Below are positions 27,580 through 36,520 of a DNA stretch of 64,000 bases, in pieces. Position 1 is the stretch's first letter, and each line of letters opens with the position of its first letter. A program made the translations under genes and the position numbers. The notes beneath the pieces are model-generated. The model was not told the DNA's origin, did no database searches, and was given only the letters and a program-made list of their open reading frames with translations. Source of the stretch: Streptomyces diastatochromogenes. GTDB lineage: Bacteria; Actinomycetota; Actinomycetes; Streptomycetales; Streptomycetaceae. The stretch spans positions 186,001 to 250,000 of the forward strand of contig JAPTYK010000002.1 in the NCBI GenBank assembly GCA_026913215.1. Reading direction: 5' to 3'.

Positions 27580-28302
27580 ATGGCTGACCAGCCGGAACGA
27601 CGCGCCAAGGGCGCACCAGTGGGGCGGCGCGCGCTGCTGGGCATGCTGGCCGTGGGAGCGGTGGGACTTGCCGCGGCACCGCCCCTCCAGCGAGGCTGGG
27701 AGGGTTTCCTCGGGGCCGCCTCCCAGAAGGACCCCACCGGACTCACCGGACTGCTGCCCAATCCGGGCGGCTTCCGGTACTACAGTGTCGTCGGATCGGT
27801 GCCGCGCAAGAACGACGGCACCTACGCGCTGGCGATCGGCGGCCTGGTCGACCGGCCCAAGACCTACACACTCCCCGAACTGCGGGCGCTCCCGCAGACG
27901 CGGATCGTCGGCGACGCGGTCTGCACCGATGGGTGGCGTGTGGACAACGCCCCGTGGGAGGGGGTCAGGCTGTCGGACCTGCTCGACGCCGCTGGTGTGC
28001 GTGCCAAGGGCGGGGCAGTACGGTTCACCTGCTTCGACGGTGTCTACAGCGAGAGCCTCACCCTGGAGCAGGCCCGCCGCTCGGACGTCCTCGTGGCGCT
28101 GAAGCTGAAGGACGAGCCGATCAGCCATGTGCAGGGCGGTCCGGTCCGCCTGTACGTGGCACCGATGTACTTCTACAAGTCGGCCAAGTGGCTGTCCGGC
28201 ATCGAGGTCACCGAGCAGGTGGTCCCCGGCTTCTGGGAGGAGCGCGGCTACCCGGTCGACGGCTGGCTCGACGGTGCGGACCGGACCGATGGCGCCGCCT
28301 GA
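27580..28302 (+). CDS. Molybdopterin-dependent oxidoreductase, sulfite-oxidase fold, Tat-exported
   Basis: A 240-residue exported molybdoenzyme. The N-terminus has a Tat signal (GRRALLGMLAVGAVG). The Oxidoreductase_molyb domain follows from about residue 60, with the molybdenum-ligand Cys in GDAVCTDGW (about 110) and the family pattern GVRLSDLLDAAG. The end, YKSAKWLSGIEV, is typical. ATG at 27580 has a GAAGGAG site. The gene overlaps the next one by 14 bp, and that gene encodes a cytochrome b, so the pair forms an MsrP/YedY-like electron-transfer unit. The substrate is unknown; sulfoxides are the known substrates of the best-studied members. Confidence 0.9.
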   Translation: MADQPERRAKGAPVGRRALLGMLAVGAVGLAAAPPLQRGWEGFLGAASQKDPTGLTGLLPNPGGFRYYSVVGSVPRKNDGTYALAIGGLVDRPKTYTLPELRALPQTRIVGDAVCTDGWRVDNAPWEGVRLSDLLDAAGVRAKGGAVRFTCFDGVYSESLTLEQARRSDVLVALKLKDEPISHVQGGPVRLYVAPMYFYKSAKWLSGIEVTEQVVPGFWEERGYPVDGWLDGADRTDGAA

Positions 28303-29011
28303 CCAGGACGGCCGCGTCCGGCGCTTCGGCCGACCCCAGCGGATGGTCCACCGGGCGACCGGATGGCTCATGCTGGTCTGCCTGGCCACCGCGGCCTGTC
28401 TCTACCTGGGCCCGCTCGCCCAACTCGTCGGCCGGCGCCACCTCGTGGCCGCGCTCCACGAGTGGTCCGGCATCCTGCTCCCGGCCCCCGTCCTGCTGGG
28501 CCTGCTGTCCGCCGAATTCCGCGCCGACCTGCGTCGCCTGAACCGGTTCGCCCCGTACGACCGGGAATGGCTGCGGGCCGTCCGCAAGGGTCACGACCGG
28601 CCCGGGGCGCGCCCGGCCGGCAAGTTCAACGCGGGACAGAAGCTCTACGCGGGTTGGATCGCCGGTGCCGTGCTGGTCATGCTGTTCACCGGCCTGCTGA
28701 TGTGGTTCATGGACTTCCTCCCCTTCGTCTCCCGCACCAGCGCCATCTTCATGCACGACGTCGTGGCCTGGGCGATCACCGTCGTCGTCATCGGTCACCT
28801 GCGCAAGGCGGCCGCGGACCCGGAGTCCCGCCTGGGCATGCGGACCGGTTACGTCAGCGAGTCCTGGGCGGAGCGCCACCACTCCCGATGGCTGGACCAG
28901 GAACGGCAGGAACGGCCGGACCAGGACCGGTCGGACCAGGACCGGCTGGACCAGGACCGGCCGGAATCAGGAGCCCCCGCGGGAGCGGTGAACCGACCGT
29001 CAACTGACTGA
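28289..29011 (+). CDS. Cytochrome b-type membrane subunit for the molybdoenzyme
   Basis: A 240-residue integral membrane protein with four hydrophobic segments (for example LMLVCLATAACLYLG, LLPAPVLLGLL, AGAVLVMLFTGLLMW, VVAWAITVVVIGH). Histidines are placed for haem b (VHRATGW, LHEWSG, MHDVV and IGHLRKA). It would pass quinol electrons to the exported molybdoenzyme encoded just upstream, whose gene it overlaps. The cytosolic tail ends in a 15-bp repeat giving DQDR-type units, which look like recent slippage and not a conserved domain. Confidence 0.88.
   Translation: MAPPDQDGRVRRFGRPQRMVHRATGWLMLVCLATAACLYLGPLAQLVGRRHLVAALHEWSGILLPAPVLLGLLSAEFRADLRRLNRFAPYDREWLRAVRKGHDRPGARPAGKFNAGQKLYAGWIAGAVLVMLFTGLLMWFMDFLPFVSRTSAIFMHDVVAWAITVVVIGHLRKAAADPESRLGMRTGYVSESWAERHHSRWLDQERQERPDQDRSDQDRLDQDRPESGAPAGAVNRPSTD
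28919..28963. repeat. In-frame 15-bp tandem array, three copies
   Basis: GACCAGGACCGGNNG repeated three times in the tail of the cytochrome b gene, differing only at two positions. It keeps the frame and adds a charged DQDR-type tail. Confidence 0.85.
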
Positions 29012-29140
29012 TGTGCCGTGGCGCGACCGGCACCACTGTAAGCACTGCCGATCCAGACGGCTTCGGGCGCGTGCCCGAGCCGCCCGATCGCCTTCCCCCT
29101 TCCCCCTTCCCCGTAACCACTCATTCCTGAGAGGAAAACC

Positions 29141-30754
29141 ATGAGACGACGCCTTCTGATCGCGGTCGCGGCGGGAGTCCCGCTGGCCGCATCGGTGTAC
29201 CTGCCGACGGCCTGGGCGGGAACCGAGAGCCCCACCGCCCAGTCGCCCACCTGCTCGACCGTCACCGTGCCGGCCCCGGCGGGCACCGAGGTGGAGAGTG
29301 TGGTGGCCGTCGAGCGGCCGGCCGGGACCGTCGACGTACCGGAGATCACGCCCCTTCCCGCCGCGCAGATCACCGATGTGCCGGCCTATTGCGACGTGAC
29401 GGTCACGCTGACCCACCCGGGCGAGGGCGACCACGCCAAGGTGAAGGTCTGGCTGCCCGAGGACACCTGGAACGGCCGCCTGCAGACCGTCGGCGGAAGC
29501 GCCTTCGCCGCCGGCGACTACGGCACCGCCCTCGCGGGCGCCGTCAAGAACGGCTACGCCGCCGCCACCACCGACGCCGGCGTCAAGACGTACCTCGACG
29601 CCGGCTGGGCCCTGAACGCCGAGGGCCGGGTCGACACCCCGCTCCTGAAGAACTTCGCCTCCCGGTCCGAGCACGAGGCGGCCGTCGTCGCCAAGCAGGT
29701 CATCAACGGCTACTACGGCCGGGCGGCCTCCTACGCGTACTTCAACGGCTGTTCCACCGGCGGCCGCCAGGGCTACGCGGAGGCCCAGCGCCACCCCGAC
29801 GACTACGACGGCATCCTCGCCAACGCCCCTGCCATCAACTGGGACGAGTTCGAGGTCGCCACCCTGTGGCCCCAGGTGGTGATGAACAACGAGAAGACCT
29901 ACCCCAGCGGGTGCGAGTTCGACGCCTTCAACACCGCCGCGGTCAAGGCCTGCGACCCCCTCGACGGCGTCAAGGACGGCCTCGTCGAGAACCCCGCCCG
30001 CTGCGACTTCGACCCGCGCCGACTGATCGGCACCAAAGTGCTGTGCGAGGGCAGGGAACTGACCATCACGGCGGCCGACGCGGCCGTCGTCCGCAAGATC
30101 TGGGACGGCCCGCGCACCCCCACCGGCGAGAAGCTCTGGCCCGGCGTCCCGATCGGCGCCGACCTGAAGTTCCCCTACCTGGCGGGCACACTCCCGGACG
30201 CCAACGGCGACCTCAAGGGCGTCCCGTTCCCCGTCCCCTCCGCCTGGGTCGCGTCCTGGGTGAAGAAGCAGCCCTCGTTCGACGTCTCGACGATCACCTA
30301 CCGCCAGTTCACCGAGCTGTTCCGCCAGTCCCAGGCCGAGTACGACGAGGTCATCGGCACCGACAACCCGGACCTGTCCGCCTTCCGCCGGTCCGGCGGC
30401 AAGCTCCTGACCTGGCACGGCCGACAGGACCAGCTCATCCCCACCCAGGGCACCGTCACCTACCGCCGGCAAGTCGAGCAGAAGATGGGCGGCCCCAAGC
30501 AGGTCGACGACTTCTACCGCCTCTTCCTCGCGCCGGGCACAGCCCACTGCGCCCTCAACGGCCAGACCGACGACCTCAGCGCCCTCCGCACCTGGGTCGA
30601 ACAGGGCAATGCCCCCTCGACCCTGCCCGCCACCCTCGTCAACTCCACCGGCAAACAGTCCACCCGCGACCTCTGCGCCTACCCCAAGATCTCCCGCTAC
30701 AAGGGCCACGGCGACCCGGCCGCCGCCTCCAGCTTCCGGTGCGTCTTTCCGTAG
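29141..30754 (+). CDS. Secreted tannase/feruloyl esterase family protein
   Basis: A 537-residue exported esterase for plant phenolic esters. A signal peptide (about 1-26, TAWA) is followed by the tannase domain. The nucleophile motif is GCSTGGRQ with Ser (about 205), the Asp is likely in WHGRQDQLIP (about 425-434) and the His in PGTAHCALNG (about 467). The Cys beside the nucleophile and the Cys beside the His are placed for the disulfide known in this family. ATG at 29141 has GAGAGGAAAA. A strong terminator follows. It is not coupled to the molybdoenzyme operon (130-bp gap). Confidence 0.93.
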   Translation: MRRRLLIAVAAGVPLAASVYLPTAWAGTESPTAQSPTCSTVTVPAPAGTEVESVVAVERPAGTVDVPEITPLPAAQITDVPAYCDVTVTLTHPGEGDHAKVKVWLPEDTWNGRLQTVGGSAFAAGDYGTALAGAVKNGYAAATTDAGVKTYLDAGWALNAEGRVDTPLLKNFASRSEHEAAVVAKQVINGYYGRAASYAYFNGCSTGGRQGYAEAQRHPDDYDGILANAPAINWDEFEVATLWPQVVMNNEKTYPSGCEFDAFNTAAVKACDPLDGVKDGLVENPARCDFDPRRLIGTKVLCEGRELTITAADAAVVRKIWDGPRTPTGEKLWPGVPIGADLKFPYLAGTLPDANGDLKGVPFPVPSAWVASWVKKQPSFDVSTITYRQFTELFRQSQAEYDEVIGTDNPDLSAFRRSGGKLLTWHGRQDQLIPTQGTVTYRRQVEQKMGGPKQVDDFYRLFLAPGTAHCALNGQTDDLSALRTWVEQGNAPSTLPATLVNSTGKQSTRDLCAYPKISRYKGHGDPAAASSFRCVFP

Positions 30755-30779
30755 CAGTACTGACCCTCCCTCCGCGTCA

Positions 30780-30823
30780 CGGCCTCGGTCCGCTCCCTAC
30801 AGGGAGAGGACCGAGGCCGTTTT
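30780..30823 (+). terminator. Intrinsic terminator after the esterase gene
   Basis: Perfect 12-bp stem CGGCCTCGGTCC/GGACCGAGGCCG with a second small stem in the loop, followed by TTTT. It lies 26 bases after the stop codon. Confidence 0.9.
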
Positions 30824-30916
30824 CATGGCCGGCGCCTTAGCTGACTCACGCGATCGATACCGAAGGGGATGGCGCACTGCAGTGGCCAGCCGCTGACGGT
30901 GCACACCACTGCCGTG

Positions 30917-31790
30917 CTACTGGCATTCGGCGCGGATCCTGAACTCGCTGGTCCAGGCGGTCGCACTCTCCTGGACCTGGTTGTACAGCTGCTGCGTACC
31001 CACATCAGCACGCGAGCCGCGGTAGCAGACGAGGACGCAGGCGATGGTGGTGAAGGTGAGGGAGTGGTCGGCTTTGCGTTCGTAGCGGGGGTGGAGCCGG
31101 CGGCAGCCGGCGAGCCAGGACATGGTGCGTTCGACAGTCCAGCGATGGTGGCCCAGTCGCTGCGAGGGCTCGATGCCCCTGCGGGCGATGCGGTGGGTGA
31201 TATCGCGTTTACGTAACCACTGCCGCAGGCGGGAGTAGTCGTAGCCCTTGTCACCGTGAAGTTTGCCGGGCCTGCGTCGTCGAGGGCCGTAGTGGGAGCG
31301 GGTCGGCGGTATGACCTTGACCAGGGGAATCGGGGCCTGGCTGTTGTGCAGGTTGGCCGCTGAGATCCCGACAGAGATGGGCAGACCGTTCCGTTCGATG
31401 ATCAGGTGGACCTTCGAGCCGTATTTGCCTCGGTCGACAGGATTCGGGCCCGTCAGGTCTCCCTTTTCATGGCCCGCGTGTTCACCGGGTCGATAGCGCA
31501 GCGGGACCAGCTCAGCTCAGCCCAGCTCGCCTCGCGAGCCGAGATCGTCGAGGACTAGGCGGTAAAGCTTGGCCCATACGCGGCCCTTCGTCCATTCCGA
31601 GAAACGCCGGTGAGCTGTCGCTCCCGACAGCCCGAACGACGCGGACGGCAACTGCTGCCAGGTGCAGTCCGACGTGGCCACAAACACGATCGCGGCCAGC
31701 ACCTTGGGGCAGAGAAGGAGCCCCAGGCACCACCCGCTGTAACAACTCCCACAGCTCGTCCGGCACCAACCGTTCAACGATCCCAGCCAA
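30917..31790 (-). pseudogene. Degenerate IS5-family transposase
   Basis: On the minus strand the family path can be followed through several frames: VERLVPDELWELLQ, then TWQQLPSASFGLSG and RRFSEWTKGRVW, then IDPVNTRA, GKYGSKVHLIIERNG and HGDKGYDYSRLRQWL, then HHRWTVERTMSWL and RYERKADHSL. The DDE region is recognisable but interrupted by an AGCTGGGCTGAGCTG-type duplication with an in-frame stop near 31515 and by shifts near 31465 and 31730. A TTG at 31790 is the likely original start. No clear terminal inverted repeats were found. Confidence 0.8.
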
Positions 31791-31979
31791 GGCCCGCAGC
31801 CTACCGAACGAGCCAATTGAGATGGCCCCTTAGTTCCGCGCGCCGCGTGGTGATCCGTTGCCGCAGCTCGGGGCTCAACGTGCACCGAGCTGTAGAGGGC
31901 CATCCGACCTCAGCGGGTAGGAACTGGAATGTGCTGACGCTCCAGGTTGGATGGTGACAAAGGAGGAAGCGGCTCGTCA

Positions 31980-32782
31980 TCAGTGTGCCCAGGGCAGACG
32001 AACCGCCTCGATCTCAGGGTCGTTCAGCAACGTGTCAATGAGGGCCGGGGGCCCGGCGATCTTGGTGGCCCACAGGTCGTAGTCGGTGCACAGGACCCAG
32101 GAGTGGTCCTCGACCCAGAGGTTGGAGGGGCTGAAGTCTGCCTCGGACTGGTCGTACAGGAGCTCGGCGTCGCCGAGCCGCCCCCCGCGCACGTGGAGGT
32201 TGTCGAAGTCGGTGGCTCCGAGCATCAGCGGGTTGTAGTAGGCCAGGCAGTAGGTGTCGGGACCCGCAGGGCTGTGCTCGGTGAGGATGGCGATCAGCCG
32301 GTTCCAGGTCTCGCGGTCCAGGCTCCCCTCGGTCGGCGGGACCATGCCCAGCGGCCAACTGCCCTCCTTCTTCGCGGAGGGAAAGCAACGGTAGGAGGGC
32401 ATCAGCCCATCAGGCACAGCCGGGTCGCCGGTCCGCCGGGCAAGCTCGGCCCAGCGCAGCCGTCGCCAGCCCGGACCCGGGTGCTGGGCGCGGCCCAGAC
32501 CTCCTCCGGTGGCGACGCCAACGGCATCGAGGTCGATACCCGCGACGATATGGCGCGGGATGCTCCCATCTGCCAGACGTTCCTGGTGGTACTCGTGGTA
32601 CGAAACGTCGGCCGGCCCCTGCTCATGCTCATACATGGAGTTGAGCACCCACACCGCGTCGGGCATATAGCCGGAGGCATGAAACCGGTCATGCCGTCGC
32701 CGCACAGCTCCAGCAGCCAGTCGGTTGCCCCGGACGGCACGAGCGGCCACAGCTTGGACATCAGGTTCGGTTCCTCGGACAT
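31980..32782 (-). CDS. Conserved protein of unknown function, one apparent frameshift
   Basis: Not recognised. About 267 residues when the frame is corrected: start MSEEPNLMSKLWP at 32782, shift near 32680 by one lost base, then HASGYMPDAVWVLNSMYEHE and on to the stop at 31980. It is rich in Trp, Tyr and Asp, has no signal peptide or membrane segment, and the end reads SWVLCTDYDLWATKIAGP. The composition and length recall the many uncharacterised streptomycete proteins with an SMI1-like or immunity-like look, but no motif supports a function. Confidence 0.7.
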
Positions 32783-33362
32783 CCGCTCATGGTCCCAGGT
32801 GTGAATCCGCCCTTCCGCGAGGGGGCGTCATGACGCCTCCCCGAACCTCGCTGCCCGAGTCCGTTTCCAGGCACCTGGCCGGGATGGCGAGGCGTACCTC
32901 AAGAACCGGCAAGCCGAACGCTGACTGACGATCTGCACCCATGACAACCGCCCGCGACCCGTGTGAGCACCCCGAGAACCGGTCACGCCAACCCTTTGAC
33001 CAGCGACTTCAAGTTGGCGGAGGCTCAGCGTGGCACCTACCGGCAGGGCGCGCCTCGCGCCCGAGGCGGGAAGGCGTGTCGTCAAGATCTTTCCACCCGT
33101 CGGAGTGATCCCCGGATGCCGTTCGGATATGCGCGAAGTGCCGTGCAGGTAGGTGGAGTTGGGTCCCGCTTGTTGTGTGCGTTGAAGCCCGTCCGGGCTC
33201 CGGTCCAGGTGACGAATCGGCCGAGGCGCGGTCGTCCAGTGAATGGCTTAAGCCTGGAGGTGTGTGCCGGCCCCGGCGCCCCTTGCCGAACCGTCAAGTG
33301 ACTGATGCGGGGTGGTGGACGTATCGAGCAGAGTGGGCGAGCACGCACACGTATGGAAATCG
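32783..33362. other. Gene-free interval
   Basis: About 580 bp, with irregular base composition and only short open frames without family motifs. It may contain decayed mobile DNA, but I cannot identify any piece. Confidence 0.4.
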
Positions 33363-33406
33363 TCACCGTCTTGACAGGTGATTAGATGCCTGGCAGGTTA
33401 ATCACC
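33363..33406 (+). promoter_or_regulatory. Promoter-operator region of the secreted hydrolase gene
   Basis: A TTGACA hexamer at 33371-33376 lies inside a TCACC-N9-GGTGA dyad (33363-33381). A second perfect inverted repeat, GGTGATTA/TAATCACC, spans 33377-33406 with a 14-base spacer and would cover the -10 area, where only a weak AGGTTA is seen. The overlap of -35 and dyads suggests repression. Confidence 0.55.
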
Positions 33407-33468
33407 ATGCAAACGGGTGACGCCTGCGTGGCGTGCTGACCGATTCACTGTCGAAAGGACCAGTCGTG

Positions 33469-34359
33469 ATGAACAGCAAGGGTGCGGGCAAGAGGCGGGC
33501 GCTGGCCGGGGCCGCGGCGGCCGTTGTCGTGGGGGCCGCGTTCGGGGCCTTCGTGCTGACCGGTACTGCCAGCGCCGGTGCCGGAGCGAGCGCGGGCGCC
33601 ACCGTCGATGTCATGGCCGACGTCGTTTCCCAGGGGGGTAAGCGGGGGCCCAAGCCCACGATCGTGCTGGAGCACGGAGCGTTCGCGGACTCCTCCAGCT
33701 GGAACGGGGTCGTGTCCCGGCTGCGTACGGACGGTTATCCGGTCGTTGCCGCCGCCAACCCGCTGCGGGGGCCGCACGAGGATGCCACCGCCCTGCGTGG
33801 GCTGCTCGACCACATCAAGGGGCCGAAGGTCCTCGTCGGACACTCGTACGGGGGTTCTGTGATCAGCGAGGCCGCTGCCGGTGACCCTGACGTCAAGGCC
33901 CTCGTCTATGTGGCGGCGTTCCTGCCTGCCCCTGGTGAGACGGCGCTTGAGCTGACCAACAAGTACCCCGGCTCCACCCTTCCCGGGACCCTCGACCCGG
34001 TTGCCGTCACCAACCCCGACGGAACCAAGGGCACCGATCTCTACATCCAGCAGGACAAGTTCCGGCATCAGTTCGCGGCGGACGTACCGTGGAACGAAGC
34101 CGCCCTTGCCGCCGCCGGGCAGCGTCCCATCGCCCAGGCCGCCCTGGAGGAGAAGGCCACCGTGGCGGCTTGGAAGACGATTCCCAGCTGGGCCGTCGTC
34201 ACCACGCAGGACCTCAACATCCCGGTCGCCGCGCAGCGCTTCATGGCTGAGCGGGCCGGCGCACACATCACCGAGGTGGCCGCCTCGCACTCCGTCGCCG
34301 TCTCGCGCCCCGGCGTCGTCACCGGCGTCATCGAGGACGCCGCCCGAGCCACCCGCTGA
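33469..34359 (+). CDS. Secreted alpha/beta hydrolase
   Basis: A 296-residue exported hydrolase. A signal peptide (about 1-38, TASAGA) precedes a compact alpha/beta fold: oxyanion motif LEHGAFADSSSW (about 63-74), nucleophile elbow VGHSYGGS with Ser (about 126) and a late His in AASHSVAVSRP (about 275). It belongs to the salicylate-esterase/AB-hydrolase group. The start could be GTG at 33466 or ATG at 33469; AAAGGA lies upstream. A VOC-family gene follows after 38 bp and probably shares the transcript. Substrate unknown. Confidence 0.88.
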   Translation: MNSKGAGKRRALAGAAAAVVVGAAFGAFVLTGTASAGAGASAGATVDVMADVVSQGGKRGPKPTIVLEHGAFADSSSWNGVVSRLRTDGYPVVAAANPLRGPHEDATALRGLLDHIKGPKVLVGHSYGGSVISEAAAGDPDVKALVYVAAFLPAPGETALELTNKYPGSTLPGTLDPVAVTNPDGTKGTDLYIQQDKFRHQFAADVPWNEAALAAAGQRPIAQAALEEKATVAAWKTIPSWAVVTTQDLNIPVAAQRFMAERAGAHITEVAASHSVAVSRPGVVTGVIEDAARATR

Positions 34360-34397
34360 CCCCGGCGAACCCCACTTCCGAAAGCGAGAGCCCTGCC

Positions 34398-34844
34398 ATG
34401 GACCTGAAGCTCGAAGTCCTCGTCATCCCCGTCTCCGACGTCGACAAGGCCAAGGAGTTCTACATCGACACCCTCGGCTTCCGCGCCGACGCCGACTTCC
34501 CCATCCACGACGGATACCGCATCGTCCAGGCGACGCCCCCCGGCTCCGCCTGCTCGATCATCTTCGGCGAGGGCCTCACCACGCTCCCCGCCGGATCGGC
34601 CCAGGGGCTGCACCTGATCGTGACCGACATCGAGCAGGCGGTGGAGGAGCTGACCGGGCGCGGGGTCGCCGTCGACGGCCCCTTCCACGACTCCACCGGC
34701 GCCTTCCACCACGCCGGCGGGACCCACCGGGTGCCCGGCGTCGCCGAGGGACGCCCCAGCTACGGCACCTTCGCCGCCTTCGCCGACCCCGACGGCAACG
34801 AGTGGTTCCTCCAGGAGGTCACTGTCCGAGCCCCCGGACGCTGA
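34398..34844 (+). CDS. VOC-superfamily (glyoxalase/bleomycin-resistance fold) protein
   Basis: A 148-residue protein with two beta-alpha-beta-beta-beta units: the first starts LEVLVIPVSDVDKAKEFY, the second LHLIVTDIEQAVEEL, ending FADPDGNEWFLQEV with the Glu expected as metal ligand. Such proteins are lyases, dioxygenases or binding proteins; the exact role is open. It sits 38 bp after the secreted hydrolase and may act on the same compound. The gene ends inside a 27-bp tandem array. Confidence 0.88.
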   Translation: MDLKLEVLVIPVSDVDKAKEFYIDTLGFRADADFPIHDGYRIVQATPPGSACSIIFGEGLTTLPAGSAQGLHLIVTDIEQAVEELTGRGVAVDGPFHDSTGAFHHAGGTHRVPGVAEGRPSYGTFAAFADPDGNEWFLQEVTVRAPGR

Positions 34845-34914
34845 CCGCCCCGCGCCCCACCCGGACGCTGACCGCCCCGCGCCCCTGGAGGCTGACGGCC
34901 CCTGCCCCACCCGG
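34834..34914. repeat. 27-bp tandem array over the VOC gene stop codon
   Basis: Two close copies of a unit starting CCGGACGCTGACCGCCCCGC and a third degraded copy. The TGA of the VOC gene (34842-34844) lies in the first copy, so the last codons of that gene are repeat-derived. Confidence 0.75.
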
Positions 34915-35010
34915 AGGCGGCCGGGCGCCCCGGAGGCGGCCGCCCGGCCGCCTCCGGTTCGCCGTCCCGCCCCGGAGCCCCGCCGTGTGGACCCCGTTTA
35001 GAGTCGGGCC

Positions 35011-35640
35011 ATGACCAACCGCAAAGGCCTCGTCCTCGACTTCGGCGGAGTACTCACCACCCCCCTGATCCCCGCGGCGCTCGCCTTCGAGAAACGGGAG
35101 TCCCTGCCCGAGGGCACTCTGCTCAACGCCCTCTACCTCGACGACGAGATGATCCGACACACCGAGGACCTGGAACGCGGGAGCATCACACAGCACCAGT
35201 GGAACGCCGCCGCCGCCCAGCGCATCGGCCTCCCCCACGACAACCTGATGGGCCGCATCTTCGCCGACCTGCGCCCGGAGACAGCCGTGTTCGCCGCCGC
35301 CGAGGCCGCTCGCCGGGCCGGCATCAAGGTCGGCATCCTCTCCAACTCGGTCGGCACCGGCCCGTGGAACCTCTACGCGGGCCACGACCTGCACAGCCAC
35401 TTCGACGCGGTGGTGATCTCGGAGGACCACGGACTGCGCAAGCCGGAACCGGAGATCTTCCAACTCGTCCTCGACGGCCTCGGACTGCCCGCCGACGCCT
35501 GCGTGTTCGTCGACGACACGGAGCGGTACCTACCGCCGGCCGCGGAACTCGGCTTCGCCACCGTGCACGCCAAGGAGCCCCGGCGAACCATCGCCGAAAT
35601 CGAGGAACTCCTCGGAGTGCCCCTGACGTCGATGGACTGA
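35011..35640 (+). CDS. HAD-superfamily hydrolase
   Basis: A 209-residue HAD hydrolase of the class with a short alpha-helical cap. Motif I is DFGGVL (nucleophile Asp at about residue 10; the usual second Asp is replaced by Gly, as in the epoxide-hydrolase N-domain subgroup). Motif II is ILSNSVG, motif III includes the Lys in GLRKPEPEIF, and motif IV is CVFVDDTERY. It probably removes phosphate from a small metabolite, although the Gly in motif I makes catalytic activity uncertain. The start at 35011 fits the family exactly. Confidence 0.9.
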   Translation: MTNRKGLVLDFGGVLTTPLIPAALAFEKRESLPEGTLLNALYLDDEMIRHTEDLERGSITQHQWNAAAAQRIGLPHDNLMGRIFADLRPETAVFAAAEAARRAGIKVGILSNSVGTGPWNLYAGHDLHSHFDAVVISEDHGLRKPEPEIFQLVLDGLGLPADACVFVDDTERYLPPAAELGFATVHAKEPRRTIAEIEELLGVPLTSMD

Positions 35641-35745
35641 CCGCCCTGCCTCAGCCCACCTCGTCAAAGGGGGATGGCTCCGGGAGTGCGCACCGGGATC
35701 ACCCTGTGGGAGCAGCACTCTGCCGGAGCAGCACTCTGCGCGCCG

Positions 35746-35895
35746 GACACACCCGTACTGGACACACCCGTACTGGACACACCCGTACTGGACGCACCCG
35801 TACTGGACGCACCCGTACTGGACGCACCCGTACTGGACGCACCCGTACTGGACGCACCCGCGCCGGGCGTACCCGCACCGAACACACCCGCCCCG
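35746..35895. repeat. 15-bp tandem array, ten copies
   Basis: Ten consecutive 15-bp units of GACACACCCGTACTG and GACGCACCCGTACTG, the last three degraded. An open frame through it would encode repeated PVLDT/PVLDA, but that frame lacks a supported gene. A shorter GGAGCAGCACTCTGC duplication precedes it. It lies between the HAD gene and the next gene. Confidence 0.95.
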
Positions 35896-35923
35896 GGGGA
35901 GGGGAGCCAGGCACCATGGTGGG

Positions 35924-36400
35924 GTGGCCGACCTGCTGTGGGACGACGTGAAGTGCTTCTTCGACCCGGAGACCATGGGGTCGCTGCCGGACGTGCGTGT
36001 CCCGGACGTCTCGGTGGAGGGCTGGCAGGAGGTTCTCGACCTTGTGGCGGAAAAGGGCTGGGAGTACCAGTACGCGGAGGGGGAGACGGTGCTTCCGTTG
36101 CCCCGGGCGGAAGCCGTGCTGTCCCGTCCGGTGGACGCCGAGTGTCCGACCCTGCGGGTCTGGCCGTCTGGCGATGTGCTGGCGATCTTCCGGTTCCTCG
36201 ACGACGAGGTCGTCGACTTCGACGTCGATCTGCGGGAGTTGCAGGGGCAGGGACGGCTCGATGTGTTGTGCGGCTTTCTCCGGGAGATCGGGCGGCGGTT
36301 GGGCAGACCGGTGGTGATGGACGGGGAAGGCGCCTCTGGCCATCCGATCCTCGGCTTCGATGTCGAGACCGACCGAGTCGTCCTGCTCATGGAGCCGTAG
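35924..36400 (+). CDS. Hypothetical acidic protein
   Basis: Not recognised. A 158-residue soluble acidic protein with no signal peptide, starting at GTG 35924 (MADLLWDDVKCFFDP). Features include a WPSGDVLAIFRF strand, a strongly acidic DDEVVDFDVDL and a closing VETDRVVLLME. It resembles small immunity-like or SMI1/KNR4-like proteins in composition only. The start has no ideal ribosome site; GGGGGAGGGGAG lies about 20 bases upstream. Confidence 0.7.
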   Translation: MADLLWDDVKCFFDPETMGSLPDVRVPDVSVEGWQEVLDLVAEKGWEYQYAEGETVLPLPRAEAVLSRPVDAECPTLRVWPSGDVLAIFRFLDDEVVDFDVDLRELQGQGRLDVLCGFLREIGRRLGRPVVMDGEGASGHPILGFDVETDRVVLLMEP

Positions 36401-36520
36401 GCCAGGAGGATCGGCCTCATGAGGGGGTTGACGCCGATCGTCCCGCCGCCGCCATCGCCGCGGGCGCGCGTGCTTCAAGCCCGCGGTTGTCGGCGGTTTC
36501 CCGTGTCTGTCGGGGATCGG

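Noticed and set aside
29000..30709. Minus-strand open frame of 569 codons under the tannase gene
   Set aside because: Composition of a shadow frame; the plus strand carries all family motifs.
35746..35895. CRISPR array
   Set aside because: Units are 15 bp and directly adjacent, without spacers of constant length; no cas genes are present.
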